Shown here one piece after another: positions 9,201-23,056 of a DNA stretch of 64,000 bases (within the stretch, counting starts at the first letter, position 1; every line of letters starts with the position of its first letter). Source of the stretch: an alpha proteobacterium L41A (lineage in GTDB: Bacteria; Pseudomonadota; Alphaproteobacteria; Caulobacterales; Caulobacteraceae). Location: positions 124,001-188,000 of the forward strand of contig AMYY01000002.1 of NCBI GenBank assembly GCA_000335735.1, read 5' to 3'. Made by a program: the position numbers and the translations under genes. The notes under the pieces are model-generated. The model was not told the origin of the DNA. It searched no databases and saw only the letters and a program-made list of their open reading frames with translations.

Positions 9201-9427
9201 ATGCCGGCCATGGCGGTTTCGAGTGGATAGGTGACCTGTCGTTCCATCTGCTCCGGCGCGAGCGCCGGGGCGATGGTGTTGATCTGGACTTGCCGGTTGG
9301 TGATGTCCGGCACGGCGTCGATGGGCAGCTTGGTCAGCTGGAACAGACTCCAGGCCGAGACGAGGGCCGTGGCGAGAACCACGAACCATCGGAACTTGAC
9401 CGAGGCCTCGATGATGAATTTGAACAT
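6203..9427 (-). CDS. czcA: CzcA/CusA-family RND heavy-metal efflux pump, first copy
   Basis: 1074 residues, the inner-membrane proton-driven pump of a tripartite export complex. Features: TM1 near residues 12-32, followed by LPIDAVPDITNRQVQINT, typical of heavy-metal RND proteins; a large periplasmic domain; TM helices 2-6 with the proton-relay block [22 protein letters not shown], which carries the Asp and Glu residues of the relay; the second periplasmic loop; and TM 7-12 ending about residue 1055. A cytoplasmic insertion around residue 540 is His-rich (HGHAHEHE). Together with czcB and czcC upstream it forms CzcCBA. The stop overlaps the CDF start. Confidence 0.93.
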   Translation of the reverse strand: MFKFIIEASVKFRWFVVLATALVSAWSLFQLTKLPIDAVPDITNRQVQINTIAPALAPEQMERQVTYPLETAMAGIPGLQSTRSLSRNGFSQVTVIFTDQTDIYFARQQVAERMAQARENLPEGVEPGLAPITTGLGEVLMWTVDYKPFNSQNLAKPGEPGWQAGGSYLTPEGELLTTPQARATYLRTVQDWIIAPRMRTAAGLAGVDVNGGYVKEFAVRPDAARLASYGLGLSDLIQALENANTQAGAGYVQRSGEALTVRTDALAQTIPDLAQAPVVNRNGLVVRVADVATVEVGQAPRLGGASRDGHEAVIGTALMLAGGNSRTVAQAAAERLEEVGASLPPSIVAEPVLNRSALVNKTIATVAKNLTEGALLVIVVLFLLLGNIRAATITALMIPVSFLFAIIGMNRFGISGNLMSLGALDFGLLVDGAVIVVESTLLMLSQKRIEVGRALTRHERLGVAIAAARKMVKPAAFGQLIILLVFTPLLMLEGVEGKTFIPMGATVMLALVGAFIFSFTFVPAMTALLVREPKKIDVDEHGHAHEHETFIIRWVRRWAEPAIRAAVSRPKIVLIAALGALAVGGVAFTTLGREFIPTLDEGDIAMQALRVPSASLEQSLAMQMAIERAIAAQPEVKTIFARTGTAEAAVDPMPPNISDAVIILKDRKEWPDPRLEKEELIARFEELASAQLGNSFEFSQPIELRFNELISGVRTDLAVMVYGDDFTQLQASADQVANVLRSTPGSADVRVEQASGLPTLTVSVDRFAAANYGLSAAEVSNAVSAAIGGAEAGQIFEGDRRFDVVVRLADEARNDPAALAALPITTTTGVTVPLSSVARIQIAEGQNQISRNDGSRRMVVQANVRGRDLGGFVTDAQARVQEQVQLPAGYSLTWGGQFENLKRAEQRLGLVIPVVFILIGILLFMALGSFAEAGLVFACVPLALVGGALALLLRGMPFSVSAAVGFIAVSGVATLNGLVLMQAIRERLQAGAEPMVAAIEGASSRLRAVLTTALVAIVGFIPMAIAHGAGAEVQKPLATVVIGGLLTATALTLLVLPTFAAKAVKHRAAEGLEE

Positions 9428-9439
9428 GCGATCGCCCCC

Positions 9440-10657
9440 TTAGTGACCGTGCTCGGCCTCGCCCTTGGCCAGTTCGGCCTTGAGCAGGAAGGCGTTGGTG
9501 GAGGCGATACGCTCCGAGCCCGTGAGGCCGCGAAGGATCTCGGTGCGCCCGGCGGCCTGACGGCCGGCGAGCACTTGGGTGGCCTGGAAGCCGCCCTCGA
9601 CCTGGACGAAGACGACAGTGTTTCCGTCGACGGTCTGGACCGCCTCGGACGGCACGGTCATGCCGCCTGCGGTCGCTTGACCGGTGACGACCGAGCCGGA
9701 CACGGCAGAGCCCGCCGGCGGCAGGGTCCCGGAGGTTGGCCGCGCGCGGATGACCGTCGCTCCGCTCTCGTTCAGACCCGCGTCCGCGGCGACCCCGGTG
9801 ACGACGGCGTCGAACTCGCCGGACGGCCCGGTCACCCGCATCGCCGCGCCAGGACGGACGTTGGCGGCCAGGGCCGGCGGTGCGTTGAACACCATCTCGA
9901 CGCGGGCCGGATTGGACACCTCGGCGACCACGCCGCCCTGGGCGACGAAGCCGCCCGGTCCGACCTGGACGTTGCCGACCACGCCTGAAATCGGGCTGAC
10001 CACGCTGAGCCGTCCCGAGGCGTTGGGCGAGCCGGCGGCTGCGGAGCGGGCCCGCGCCGCACGCGTTGCGGCTTCCGCACTCAGATACTGGGCGCGGGAC
10101 GCCTCGACCTCCTGTCGGGCGACGATGCCCTGTTCCGACAGATTGCGGTTGCGCTCATAGGCCTGACGCGCGGCTTCCGCCGAGGCGCCGGCGGCGTCGG
10201 CGTCGGCCCGGAATGTGGCCGCCTCCCCGCTAACGAGGCTGACGAGCGGCTGTCCGACTCGAACCGACTGGCCTGGAGCGACGAGCACGCGTTCGACGCG
10301 ACCACCGACCGCCGCGGCGACAGCGGCACGGGAGTCGACCATGGGCTCGACGCGACCGGCGAGGCGGGTCTCCGCGCCGCCGCCCGAACCGACACTCACA
10401 ACCGTGATGCCGGCAGCCTGGACCTGCGCCGCCGACAGTTCGACCCGCCCCTCGGGCGCTTCGGCTTCCTCGGCGTGACCAGCCTCACCTTCCGCGTGGC
10501 CCGCCTCGCCCTCGGCGTGGCCAGCTTCGCCCTCCGCTGCGGCGGGCGTCGCCGGATCGGAGCCCCGGGTCGCCAGCCAGAGGCCGCCGCCGCCGAGAAT
10601 GACCAGGGCGGCGACGCCGCCAATCAACAGGGTCTTGTTGGATGTGCGCTTGCGCAT
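9440..10657 (-). CDS. czcB: CzcB-type membrane fusion protein, first copy
   Basis: 405 residues from the ATG at 10657, preceded by GGAG and overlapping the stop of czcC by one base (TGATG); GTG at 10660 is a weaker choice. An N-terminal membrane anchor (residues 9-30) leads to a periplasmic tail with a perfect heptad repeat GEAGHAE, three copies at about residues 43-63. Barrel and lipoyl-type halves follow (GGRVERVLVAPGQSVRVGQPL and SPISGVVGNVQVGPGGFV) around an alpha-hairpin. It links the RND pump to the outer-membrane channel. The His-bearing repeat may bind metal. Confidence 0.92.
   Translation of the reverse strand: MRKRTSNKTLLIGGVAALVILGGGGLWLATRGSDPATPAAAEGEAGHAEGEAGHAEGEAGHAEEAEAPEGRVELSAAQVQAAGITVVSVGSGGGAETRLAGRVEPMVDSRAAVAAAVGGRVERVLVAPGQSVRVGQPLVSLVSGEAATFRADADAAGASAEAARQAYERNRNLSEQGIVARQEVEASRAQYLSAEAATRAARARSAAAGSPNASGRLSVVSPISGVVGNVQVGPGGFVAQGGVVAEVSNPARVEMVFNAPPALAANVRPGAAMRVTGPSGEFDAVVTGVAADAGLNESGATVIRARPTSGTLPPAGSAVSGSVVTGQATAGGMTVPSEAVQTVDGNTVVFVQVEGGFQATQVLAGRQAAGRTEILRGLTGSERIASTNAFLLKAELAKGEAEHGH
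10466..10531 (-). repeat. 21-bp tandem repeat inside czcB
   Basis: Three tandem copies of a 21-bp unit encode the heptapeptide GEAGHAE in the periplasmic linker of CzcB. The unit is nearly identical at DNA level, which makes it prone to slippage. Copy number may vary between strains. Confidence 0.85.
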
Positions 10658-11910
10658 CACTGGGCTCCTTGGAAGGGGGCGCGACCGTCCAGGCGCGCGA
10701 GGTCGATCTCGGCGCGGACACGCGCAAGGCGAGCGTCGACGGCGGCAGACCGCGCGTTGACGAGGGCGGTTCGGGTGACGCGCAGCTCGATCTGGGAGAT
10801 GCGCCCGGCCTCGAAGCCGATCCGCGATAGGCGGTAGGCTTCCTCGGCGGCCGTCACGCCGCCATCGGCGGCGCGGACACGGCTGACGGACGCGGCGAGC
10901 CGGGCCACGGCGGCGGCGCGGTCGGCCTGGGCCTCCTGCCGTGCAGTGAGCAGCCGGGCGTCCGCAGCGCGGAATTCGGCTTGCGCCGCCTCAATGTTCC
11001 CCCGGTTCCGGTCGAACAGTGGCAGCGGCATGCTGATACCGAAGGTCAGCGCTGTCGCATCCTCCGCCTCGAAGCGGCGAATGCCCACACTCGCGTTGAT
11101 GTCTGGCCGGGCCTCGGCGCGCTGGACATCGATCCGTCGCTCCGCAGCTGTCCGTTGCGCTTCGGCGACACGAACGGTCGGCGCGTCGCTGGCTGCGGAC
11201 GCGACAGTCGTCGGCGCCGCATCTAGCAGGCTCGCTTCGATGCTGGTGACGGGTACCGGGATCATGGCCACCGCCGTGAGGCGGGCGTAGGCCGCGTCAC
11301 GCTCGGCCTGGGCCTCGTCCAGCGCCGCTCGTGCGCTGGCGGCTTCGGCCTCTCCCTGGATCCCCCGCAACAGAGGTTCGCGACCTTCCTCGACGAGGGC
11401 GAGCGCGGCTCGGGCGTCCGCAACGGTGAGGCTCAGCGTCTCCTCAGCCAGGGTCGCGCGACGTTGCGCGACCTCGGCTTCGGCATAGACGAGCGCCAGG
11501 CGTCCCGCTGCATCGACGACCGCGAGGTCGCGCTGAAGACCGACGGCGCCGGCTTCAGCGCGCGCGGCGGCGATCCTCGACGAGCGACGTCCCCAGAGTT
11601 CGAGATCCTGGCTCAGCGCCAGCGTCGCGTCGGCGTTGTCGATCCCCGAGAATGGGCCTGTGCCGAACGCATTCTCGAGATCGAGCCCGAGCACAGGGTT
11701 AGGACGCACGCGGGCCTGACGCACGCGGGCTTCGGCGGCGTCGGAATTGGCGCCCGCTTCCAGCGTGGCGGGGGTCTGGTCCAGCTGCGCGAGCAACTGG
11801 CCATACGTCGGGGCAGGGTCAGCCCAAGCGGGACTGGCCAGGGTCGCCGTGAGGGCGACGAGCGCGCAGCCGACCGCGAGACGCGGTCGCCGGCGAAATG
11901 TGGGAGACAT
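10657..11910 (-). CDS. czcC: CzcC-type outer-membrane efflux protein, first copy
   Basis: 417 residues with an N-terminal signal (residues 1-31, ending SPAWA-DP). The TolC-like repeat architecture is visible: VRQARVRPNPVLGLDLEN near residue 70 and a matching second half with PLPLFDRNRGNIEAAQAEF. It forms the outer-membrane duct for the CzcBA pump. The next gene, czcB, overlaps its stop by one base. It is the second gene of the minus czc operon. Confidence 0.92.
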   Translation of the reverse strand: MSPTFRRRPRLAVGCALVALTATLASPAWADPAPTYGQLLAQLDQTPATLEAGANSDAAEARVRQARVRPNPVLGLDLENAFGTGPFSGIDNADATLALSQDLELWGRRSSRIAAARAEAGAVGLQRDLAVVDAAGRLALVYAEAEVAQRRATLAEETLSLTVADARAALALVEEGREPLLRGIQGEAEAASARAALDEAQAERDAAYARLTAVAMIPVPVTSIEASLLDAAPTTVASAASDAPTVRVAEAQRTAAERRIDVQRAEARPDINASVGIRRFEAEDATALTFGISMPLPLFDRNRGNIEAAQAEFRAADARLLTARQEAQADRAAAVARLAASVSRVRAADGGVTAAEEAYRLSRIGFEAGRISQIELRVTRTALVNARSAAVDARLARVRAEIDLARLDGRAPFQGAQ

Positions 11911-11967
11911 GTTCCATTTCCAGATTTCTGATCACGAAGGCGCGCCCGCTCGGGCGCAGGACTTCGG

Positions 11968-12312
11968 TCAAACTCTGGGCGGTCGCTTCAGGCCGTCGGG
12001 ATTGAACGACGCCACGAAATCGTCCTGCCCGCCGGATTGCAGCGGAGGCTCGCCGAACGACGGAGCGATGGAGTCCACAGCACCGTGACGGGCCGTGGAG
12101 GTGTGGTGGCAGTGTCCGTGGGAGCAGATCCCGTGACCACCGGACTTGCCGCTGTGGTCGCCGTCATTCTGGCCGTGATCGACGGCCGCATGAGCTGCGG
12201 GCGGCTCCGGCAGGCAGGTCGCAGCGTCGACGGCGGGCGCAAAGAAGAACGCAGCGAAGACAAGCGTCATCGCCACCAAAAGCTTCGCCCATGTCGCCAT
12301 CGACCAGGTCAT
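11968..12312 (-). CDS. small His-rich periplasmic protein, CzcI-like position
   Basis: 114 residues: a signal sequence (residues 1-30, ending AVDA-AT), then a short mature part rich in His, Cys and Gly (GGHGICSHGHCHH). Sequence similarity to CzcI is not strong by eye. The position as first gene before czcCBA and the small exported His-rich form match CzcI/CnrY-region proteins of other czc operons, which modulate induction. It faces the similar protein at 12477-12887 across a 164-bp divergent region. ATG 12312 is taken as start; ATG 12300 is possible. Confidence 0.65.
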   Translation of the reverse strand: MTWSMATWAKLLVAMTLVFAAFFFAPAVDAATCLPEPPAAHAAVDHGQNDGDHSGKSGGHGICSHGHCHHTSTARHGAVDSIAPSFGEPPLQSGGQDDFVASFNPDGLKRPPRV

Positions 12313-12476
12313 CTCGCGCTCGATACTTCCAATCCCGACGACTTGGCAATGCGTTACAATATCCGCTGGGCGTCGCCATCAGCCGAATCGAGCGAGGATG
12401 TGGGGCTTGCGGCGTTTCGGGCGTTGTGCCGGGGGGCGGGATCAGCATAGGGTTCGCGCCGGAGGGAGTCTGACCC
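12313..12476. promoter_or_regulatory. divergent promoter region of the two czc operons
   Basis: This 164-bp region separates two operons that start back to back. On the minus strand a possible sigma-70-like promoter is TTGCCA (about 12342-12347) followed after about 18 bp by TATCGA. I see no clear long palindrome here. A two-component or MerR-type control site could be present but cannot be named from the sequence. Confidence 0.4.
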
Positions 12477-12887
12477 GTGCACCGCCTGCTTCGTCTTGTC
12501 TGCGTCGGCCTTGCCGTGACCCTGGTGGTCGCGATGCAGGGCGCTGGCGTCAGCCAGGCGCAGCACCGCGTGTCGCATGCCCTGGAGTTCCCGGGCGTCA
12601 GTTACGCCAACGCTCCCGAAGATCACGCTCATGAAGATCATGGTCATGATCACGATTCCGCGCCGGATACGGCCGATTCCCTGGACGCAGCGGCCGGGGA
12701 GGATTCCGACGCCCCCCTGACACATCATCACCATAGCGGCGGCGACATCCATGTCGCCCTGACGTCACCGCCGCACCCGGCCGACGCCCTGCACGCCCGT
12801 CCCGTCAACGCGGGACCCGGGGCCGGCATCCTGCCGCCAGGCGCGCACGGCGACGGCCCTCTACACCCTCCCAAACAGCACGCCTGA
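12477..12887 (+). CDS. small His-rich periplasmic protein, CzcI-like
   Basis: 136 residues from GTG 12477, preceded by GGAGGGAG. A signal (residues 1-29, ending SQA-QH) is followed by a mature part with DHAHEDHGHDHD and a HHHH stretch, both likely metal-binding. It is the first gene of the plus-strand czc operon, mirroring 11968-12312. CzcI proteins are small periplasmic factors that adjust expression of czc genes; that function here is inference from position and composition. Confidence 0.65.
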   Translation: MHRLLRLVCVGLAVTLVVAMQGAGVSQAQHRVSHALEFPGVSYANAPEDHAHEDHGHDHDSAPDTADSLDAAAGEDSDAPLTHHHHSGGDIHVALTSPPHPADALHARPVNAGPGAGILPPGAHGDGPLHPPKQHA

Positions 12888-12951
12888 TCGACTGAAAAGC
12901 TGATCCTGCGCGGCCTTCCGGCCGTGCGCGTCCTGTTCTGGAGAATCTCCA

Positions 12952-14270
12952 TTGAAATACCCCATGTCCGGCCTTGCCGGACGGCGGGTGCGCGCCGCAG
13001 CCTTGTCTGCGCTCGCGCTCGCCCTTGGAGCGCCCCTGGCGTCTCCCCCGGCGTACGCCCAGGCGTCGCCGCCCCCCGTCTCGTCCGGGGATACCCTGCC
13101 CGTGCTGTCGCTGCGGGAAGCTCTCTTGCGGGCGACAGGTTTCGATCCGGCCCGCGCCGGCGTCGAGGCGCGACTGGCGGCCGCAGAGGCCGGCGTCCGC
13201 CAGGCCGATGTGCGCCCGAATCCGTCTGTCGGCGTCATGGTCGAGAATCTGCCCACCCTGGGCGGAGGTGACTTCCTCGACCGTACCGAAACCACTCTGA
13301 CCATAGAGCAAAGGCTGGAACGGGGCGGCGACCGCGCCGCACGCGCGGCGCTGGCCCGCAGTGAAGGCGGTTTGGTGGCGGCCGAGGCGCGCACCGCGCT
13401 TCTGGACCGCCTGGAGCTGGTTCAGCGGGCCTGGGCCGAAGCTCTGGCCGCCGAAGCGGTGCTCGACATCGCTCGAGAGCGGCTGGAGCTGGCCGAGAGC
13501 TTCTCGACAGAGGTGCAACGGCGTGTCGATGCGGCGCGCGATCCGCTGTTCGCGGGTGCCCGCGCCGAGGCGGACCTAGCCCAGGCCCAGATCGACTTCG
13601 ATCAGGCCGAAATCGCGCTCCGGATCGCGCGGATCAATCTGGCCAAGTTCTGGGACGGGCAACCCGCCTTCGTGCTGGGCGACGACGCCTTCGAGGACAC
13701 GTCCTCGTCGCGAATGGCCCCCGGTGCCGTCTCACAGGCCGATCTGGCCGTGTTCAACGTCCGCCGAGACATCGCCGAGGCCCAGGTCCGCGTCGAGCAG
13801 GCGCGGGCCATCGCAGATCCCACCGTCACCCTGGGGGTGCGGCACATCTGGGACAACGAGGTGGCTCTGGTGTTCGGCGGCTCCATGCCCTTGCAGCGCT
13901 ATGACCAGAACCGGGGTGCCATCGACCGCGCCCGCGCCGAAGGACTGGCCGCCCGCGCCGACCGGAGAGCTTTCGAGATCGAGCGGGAGCGCGAAATCCT
14001 GCGGCTCCAGGTTCAACTGGCCGCCAAGGCCAGCGAGGCGCGCCGGATCGGCGAGGACACCATTCCCCAGGCCGAACGCGCCGTCGTTCTGGTCCGCGAA
14101 GGGTTCGCCCGCGGCGGCTTCACCTACAACGATGTGATGAGCGCCCAGGCGGCCCTGCTGCAAGCACGGGCCAGACAGGTCGCCGTCCTTCAAGCTTTCC
14201 ACAACGATCGCGCCCGCCTCGACAGGCTGACGGGCGCGCATGCCGACCTGATCGGCCTGGAGATCTCACG

Positions 14271-14274
<4 letters not shown>
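12952..14274 (+). CDS. czcC: CzcC-type outer-membrane efflux protein, second copy
   Basis: 440 residues if TTG 12952 is used, which has GGAG 8 bases upstream; ATG 12964 (MSGLAGRRV) is the alternative without such spacing. Signal to about residue 37. The TolC-family pattern is clear: VRQADVRPNPSVGVMVENLP, LTIEQRLERGGDRAARAA and, in the second half, MPLQRYDQNRGAIDRARAE. It pairs with the CzcB/CzcA proteins downstream and overlaps the next start by 4 bp (ATGA). Confidence 0.92.
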
Positions 14275-19916
<5,642 letters not shown>

Positions 19917-19920
<4 letters not shown>

Positions 19921-20648
19921 CACCTTCCCGGCGCCGCGACTCCTGGTCGTGGCTTCGCTCGCCGTGGACCGCCCTGGTCCTGACGCTGGCGTTCCTGCTG
20001 CTGCAAGGCGCGCTGAACCCCGCCCTGGCCCACGGCGTCGCCGAGGGCGACAAGGGCTACATCCAGGAAACTTCTGGTTTCCTGTTCTGGCCGTTCGTCT
20101 ATCTGGGCGCCAAGCACATGGTCACCGGATACGACCACCTGCTGTTCCTGTTCGGGGTGATCTTCTTCCTCTACCGGATGAAGGACATCAGCATCTATGT
20201 GACCCTGTTCGCGATCGGTCATTCGTCCACCCTGCTGCTGGGCGTGCTGACCGACGTCAGCGTCTCGAGCTACATCGTCGATGCGATCATCGGCCTGTCG
20301 GTGGTCTACAAGGCTCTGGACAACATGGGCGCCTTCCAGCGCTGGTTCGGCTTCCAGCCGTCCACCAAGGCGGCGACGCTGATCTTCGGCCTGTTCCACG
20401 GCTTCGGCCTGGCCACCAAGCTGCAAGACTTCCAGATGTCCCCCGACGGGCTGATCGGCAACCTGATCGCTTTCAACATCGGGGTCGAGGCCGGCCAGTT
20501 GCTGGCGCTTGGCGGCATCCTAATCGTCATGGGCTTCTGGCGGCGGTCGAACAGCTTCTGGAACCACGCCTACCTGACCAACGTCGTGCTGATGTGCCTC
20601 GGCTTCATTCTGACGGGCTACCAGCTCGTCGGCTTCTTCGTCATGTGA
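19917..20648 (+). CDS. HupE/UreJ-family membrane protein
   Basis: 243 residues from ATG 19917, preceded by AAAGG. A signal or first helix (residues 16-37, ending ALAHG) is followed by the family blocks KHMVTGYDHLLFLFGVIFFLY and FGLFHGFGLATKLQD, with about six helices. HupE/UreJ proteins are thought to be secondary nickel or cobalt permeases. It is embedded in the second czc operon with overlapping frames. Import of nickel/cobalt or a chaperoning role in efflux are both possible. Confidence 0.85.
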
Positions 20649-20662
20649 TCGGAGCAACCGCC

Positions 20663-21313
20663 ATGTTCAATGCAAACCGCCCCGCCCGTTCGGAGCTTCC
20701 GACCACCGGGAAGCTTCTCAAGTCTACCGGCATCGCTGCAGCGGTCGCCGGTGTCATCCTGGTTACCGTCGTGCTGCCCGCGGAATACGGCGTCGATCCC
20801 ACCCGGGTCGGCTCGCTGCTGGGCCTGACCGACATGGGCCAGATCAAGCGTCAGCTTGCCGAAGAAACCGAGGCCGACGCGGCAGCTGACGCCGCCGCTG
20901 CCGCGCCCCCTGTGGCCGTCGTTCCCGGTGCTCCGGCCACGCCGGTCACCGGCGCCGCCGAGGCGACCGCTACGCCCACGCCACCGGACGCCGCCGGTGC
21001 CCGGTCGGACGTCACCACCATCGAGCTGGCGCCCAATCAGGGCGCCGAGTTGAAGATGGACATGCAGGAAGGCGACACGGTGCGGTTCACCTGGACGAGC
21101 AGTGGTGGCCGGGTGAACTACGACACCCACGCTGATCGCCCCGGCCTTCGCTATCATGGCTATGGAAAGGGATCGTTGCAGACCCAGACCGGCGATCTGA
21201 CGGCCGCCTTCACCGGCAGCCATGGCTGGTTCTGGCGCAACCGCACCGGCGAAACCGTGACGATCACCGTGCGTACGCAAGGCGCCTACTCCGGGATCAA
21301 ACGGGTCGTCTGA
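20663..21313 (+). CDS. membrane-anchored periplasmic protein of czc operon
   Basis: 216 residues. One membrane segment at about residues 23-42, then a low-complexity Ala/Pro/Thr linker (residues 70-115) and a compact C-terminal domain (LAPNQGAELKMDMQEGDTVRF, HGYGKGSLQTQTGDLTAAF, HGWFWRNRTGETVTI). Proteins of this form are usually labelled transmembrane anchor protein and recur after HupE genes in metal-efflux operons. The C-terminal domain resembles a small beta-sandwich. Function is unknown. It is the last gene of the plus czc operon and is followed by a hairpin at 21355. Confidence 0.7.
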   Translation: MFNANRPARSELPTTGKLLKSTGIAAAVAGVILVTVVLPAEYGVDPTRVGSLLGLTDMGQIKRQLAEETEADAAADAAAAAPPVAVVPGAPATPVTGAAEATATPTPPDAAGARSDVTTIELAPNQGAELKMDMQEGDTVRFTWTSSGGRVNYDTHADRPGLRYHGYGKGSLQTQTGDLTAAFTGSHGWFWRNRTGETVTITVRTQGAYSGIKRVV

Positions 21314-21354
21314 CCTCGGTCGGGCGGCGGTGCTGCCGAGCCCGCCGCGATGGT

Positions 21355-21379
21355 GGAGCGCCTTCCCCCGGGGCGCTCC
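21355..21379. terminator. hairpin between convergent genes
   Basis: An 8-bp stem GGAGCGCC/GGCGCTCC with an 8-nt loop lies between the convergent ends of the anchor-protein gene and the MFS gene. There is no T run, so factor-independent termination is uncertain. Confidence 0.4.
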
Positions 21380-21391
21380 GCCATGTCGGCG

Positions 21392-22744
21392 TCAGGGCCT
21401 CGGCCAGCGCCGATGGAGTTCGTCTATCACGACAGGATGGGCGTGGCCGGCCCCGTCGTGGAGCTCGATGTGTTCCTGCAGATGAGGATGGTCTTCCGGA
21501 AGGTCGGGGTGGCGATGCAGCAGGTCGAGGGGATCGCGTGCAGGCCAGATCATCAGCGCCAGGAACGCGCCCGCACCGCAGAGCGTCGCCAGAACGAAGA
21601 AGGCGGCTGACGGGTCCGCCTCGGCCGAGACAAGTCCGGCGACGGGATAGGCGATCAGCCAACAGGCGTGCGACAGGGCGAACTGGGCGGCGAACAGGGC
21701 GGGTCGATCCTCGGCCGTCGAGGAGCGTCGCAGCGCACGCCCCGCCGGAGTGATGGTCAGGGAGTAGCCGAAGCCCATCAACACCCACAGGATCAGCAGC
21801 ACCCAGTACCGGTCCGCCAGAAAGCCCCCGACGACAAGAACGGCTGTCATCACCATGCCGCCGGAGACCATGACACGGCGATCGTCCAGCCGATCAAGCA
21901 ACCGCCCCAGCGCCACGGCCGCCGTCATCGAGCCCAGTCCAAAAGCCGCGAGCGCCCAGGCCGTAGCCTGCTGTGACAGTCCGAACCGGGACTGCACCAG
22001 CACGACGGTATTGACGAACACCATCGCCCCGCCGGCCGCTGTGGCCAGGCTGACGGCGAGCAGCCCCCGCAGACGGGGCGTGAAGGCGAAAAGCCGGAGG
22101 CCTCCGGTCAGCCGACGCAGAAAGGGAAGCGGTCGGGCTGGTGTCCGGGTCGGGAGCCCTGCGCTGACGACGAAACCGGCGGACAGCAGAAAGCCCGCCG
22201 CCGTACCGAGAAAGAGGTCGGAGAAGCCCATCACGGTCAGAAGCAGAGCGGCCGCCACGGGGCTGACGACGCTCTCCATATCCGCCGCGAGACGCGACAG
22301 CGACAGCGCCCGGGTGTATTCGGCCTCATCTTCCAGAAGATCGGGGATCATGGCCTGGAAGGCGGGTGTGAAGGCCGCCGACGCGACATAGAGCATCGTC
22401 ATCAAGGCATAGACCTGCCAGGCCGCGCCGACGAAAGGCAGGGCGACCGCGACCCCTGCCCGGACCAGATCCAGCAGGACAAGCAGGGTCTTTCGCGGCA
22501 GCCGGGCGGCGATGGCGCTGGCGAAGGGCGCCACGCCGATATAGGCGACCATCTTGATCGACAGCACCATGGCGAGAACTTCGCCAGCATTCGCTCCGGC
22601 CAGCCGGTGGGCGAGCAGCCCCAGGGCTATCGTCGCCAGGCCCGTACCGAGAAGGGCGGCGACCTGCGCGATGAAGAGGTGACGATAGCCGCGATGGGCG
22701 AGAGGGGAGAACATGGGAATCCAGCCAGTCTTCCGCTTTGACAT
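21392..22744 (-). CDS. MFS exporter, candidate metal efflux protein
   Basis: 450 residues from ATG 22744, which has GGGGAGAGG just upstream; a longer reading to 22768 would cross the operator. Twelve hydrophobic segments and MFS features such as LPRKTLLVLLDLVRAG after TM2. The C-terminus is His-rich (HRHPDLPEDHPHLQEHIELH, then GAGHAH), as in nickel exporters such as NreB and NrsD. It is divergent from a CsoR/RcnR-family metal sensor with a palindrome in the 29-bp gap. Together these support a nickel, cobalt or copper exporter; the metal is not proven. Confidence 0.8.
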   Translation of the reverse strand: MSKRKTGWIPMFSPLAHRGYRHLFIAQVAALLGTGLATIALGLLAHRLAGANAGEVLAMVLSIKMVAYIGVAPFASAIAARLPRKTLLVLLDLVRAGVAVALPFVGAAWQVYALMTMLYVASAAFTPAFQAMIPDLLEDEAEYTRALSLSRLAADMESVVSPVAAALLLTVMGFSDLFLGTAAGFLLSAGFVVSAGLPTRTPARPLPFLRRLTGGLRLFAFTPRLRGLLAVSLATAAGGAMVFVNTVVLVQSRFGLSQQATAWALAAFGLGSMTAAVALGRLLDRLDDRRVMVSGGMVMTAVLVVGGFLADRYWVLLILWVLMGFGYSLTITPAGRALRRSSTAEDRPALFAAQFALSHACWLIAYPVAGLVSAEADPSAAFFVLATLCGAGAFLALMIWPARDPLDLLHRHPDLPEDHPHLQEHIELHDGAGHAHPVVIDELHRRWPRP

Positions 22745-22746
22745 AT

Positions 22747-22764
22747 CCTCTCCCCGGGGATAGG
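22747..22764. promoter_or_regulatory. palindromic operator candidate for the CsoR/RcnR-family regulator
   Basis: An 18-bp near-perfect palindrome, CCTCTCCCCGGGGATAGG, fills the gap between the MFS gene and the regulator gene. It overlaps the ribosome site of the MFS gene. G/C-tract dyads of this sort are typical of CsoR/RcnR/FrmR operators. Confidence 0.65.
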
Positions 22765-22773
22765 TCAAAGCGC

Positions 22774-23046
22774 ATGAGTTCGCTCCACGCTTCGCATCCT
22801 GCTGTCCTCGCCCGCCTGCGCCGCGCCGAAGGCCATCTGCGCACCGTGATCCGCATGATCGAGGGTGAGCGCGCCTGCGTCGAAGTCGCGCAGCAGCTTC
22901 ATGCGATCGAAAAGGCTATCGCGGCGGCCAAGAAGACCCTGATCCATGACCATGTGGATCATTGCCTGGCGCAGGCAGCGGCGGGCACGGCTGAACAGTC
23001 GCGGGCCGCCACGGCCGAGTTTCGCGACATTACGAAGTATCTGTGA
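22774..23046 (+). CDS. CsoR/RcnR-family metal-sensing repressor
   Basis: 90 residues, all-alpha DUF156-type protein. The metal-site positions can be read: Cys35 in the ERACVE segment, His60 and Cys64 in HDHVDHC. Cys-His-Cys fits copper-sensing CsoR, and also nickel-sensing InrS when an N-terminal His is added; His5 and His8 are available here. With a divergent His-tailed MFS exporter, an InrS-NrsD-like nickel circuit is an attractive reading. ATG 22774 is chosen because the longer frame would begin inside the operator. Confidence 0.85.
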   Translation: MSSLHASHPAVLARLRRAEGHLRTVIRMIEGERACVEVAQQLHAIEKAIAAAKKTLIHDHVDHCLAQAAAGTAEQSRAATAEFRDITKYL

Positions 23047-23056
23047 AGGACCCCGC

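Noticed and set aside
6773-9988. A 1071-codon plus-strand open frame antisense to czcA
   Set aside because: It is the mirror of the czcA coding sequence in GC-rich DNA; its translation is low-complexity (Asp/Arg/His/Gly-rich) with no domain or ribosome site.
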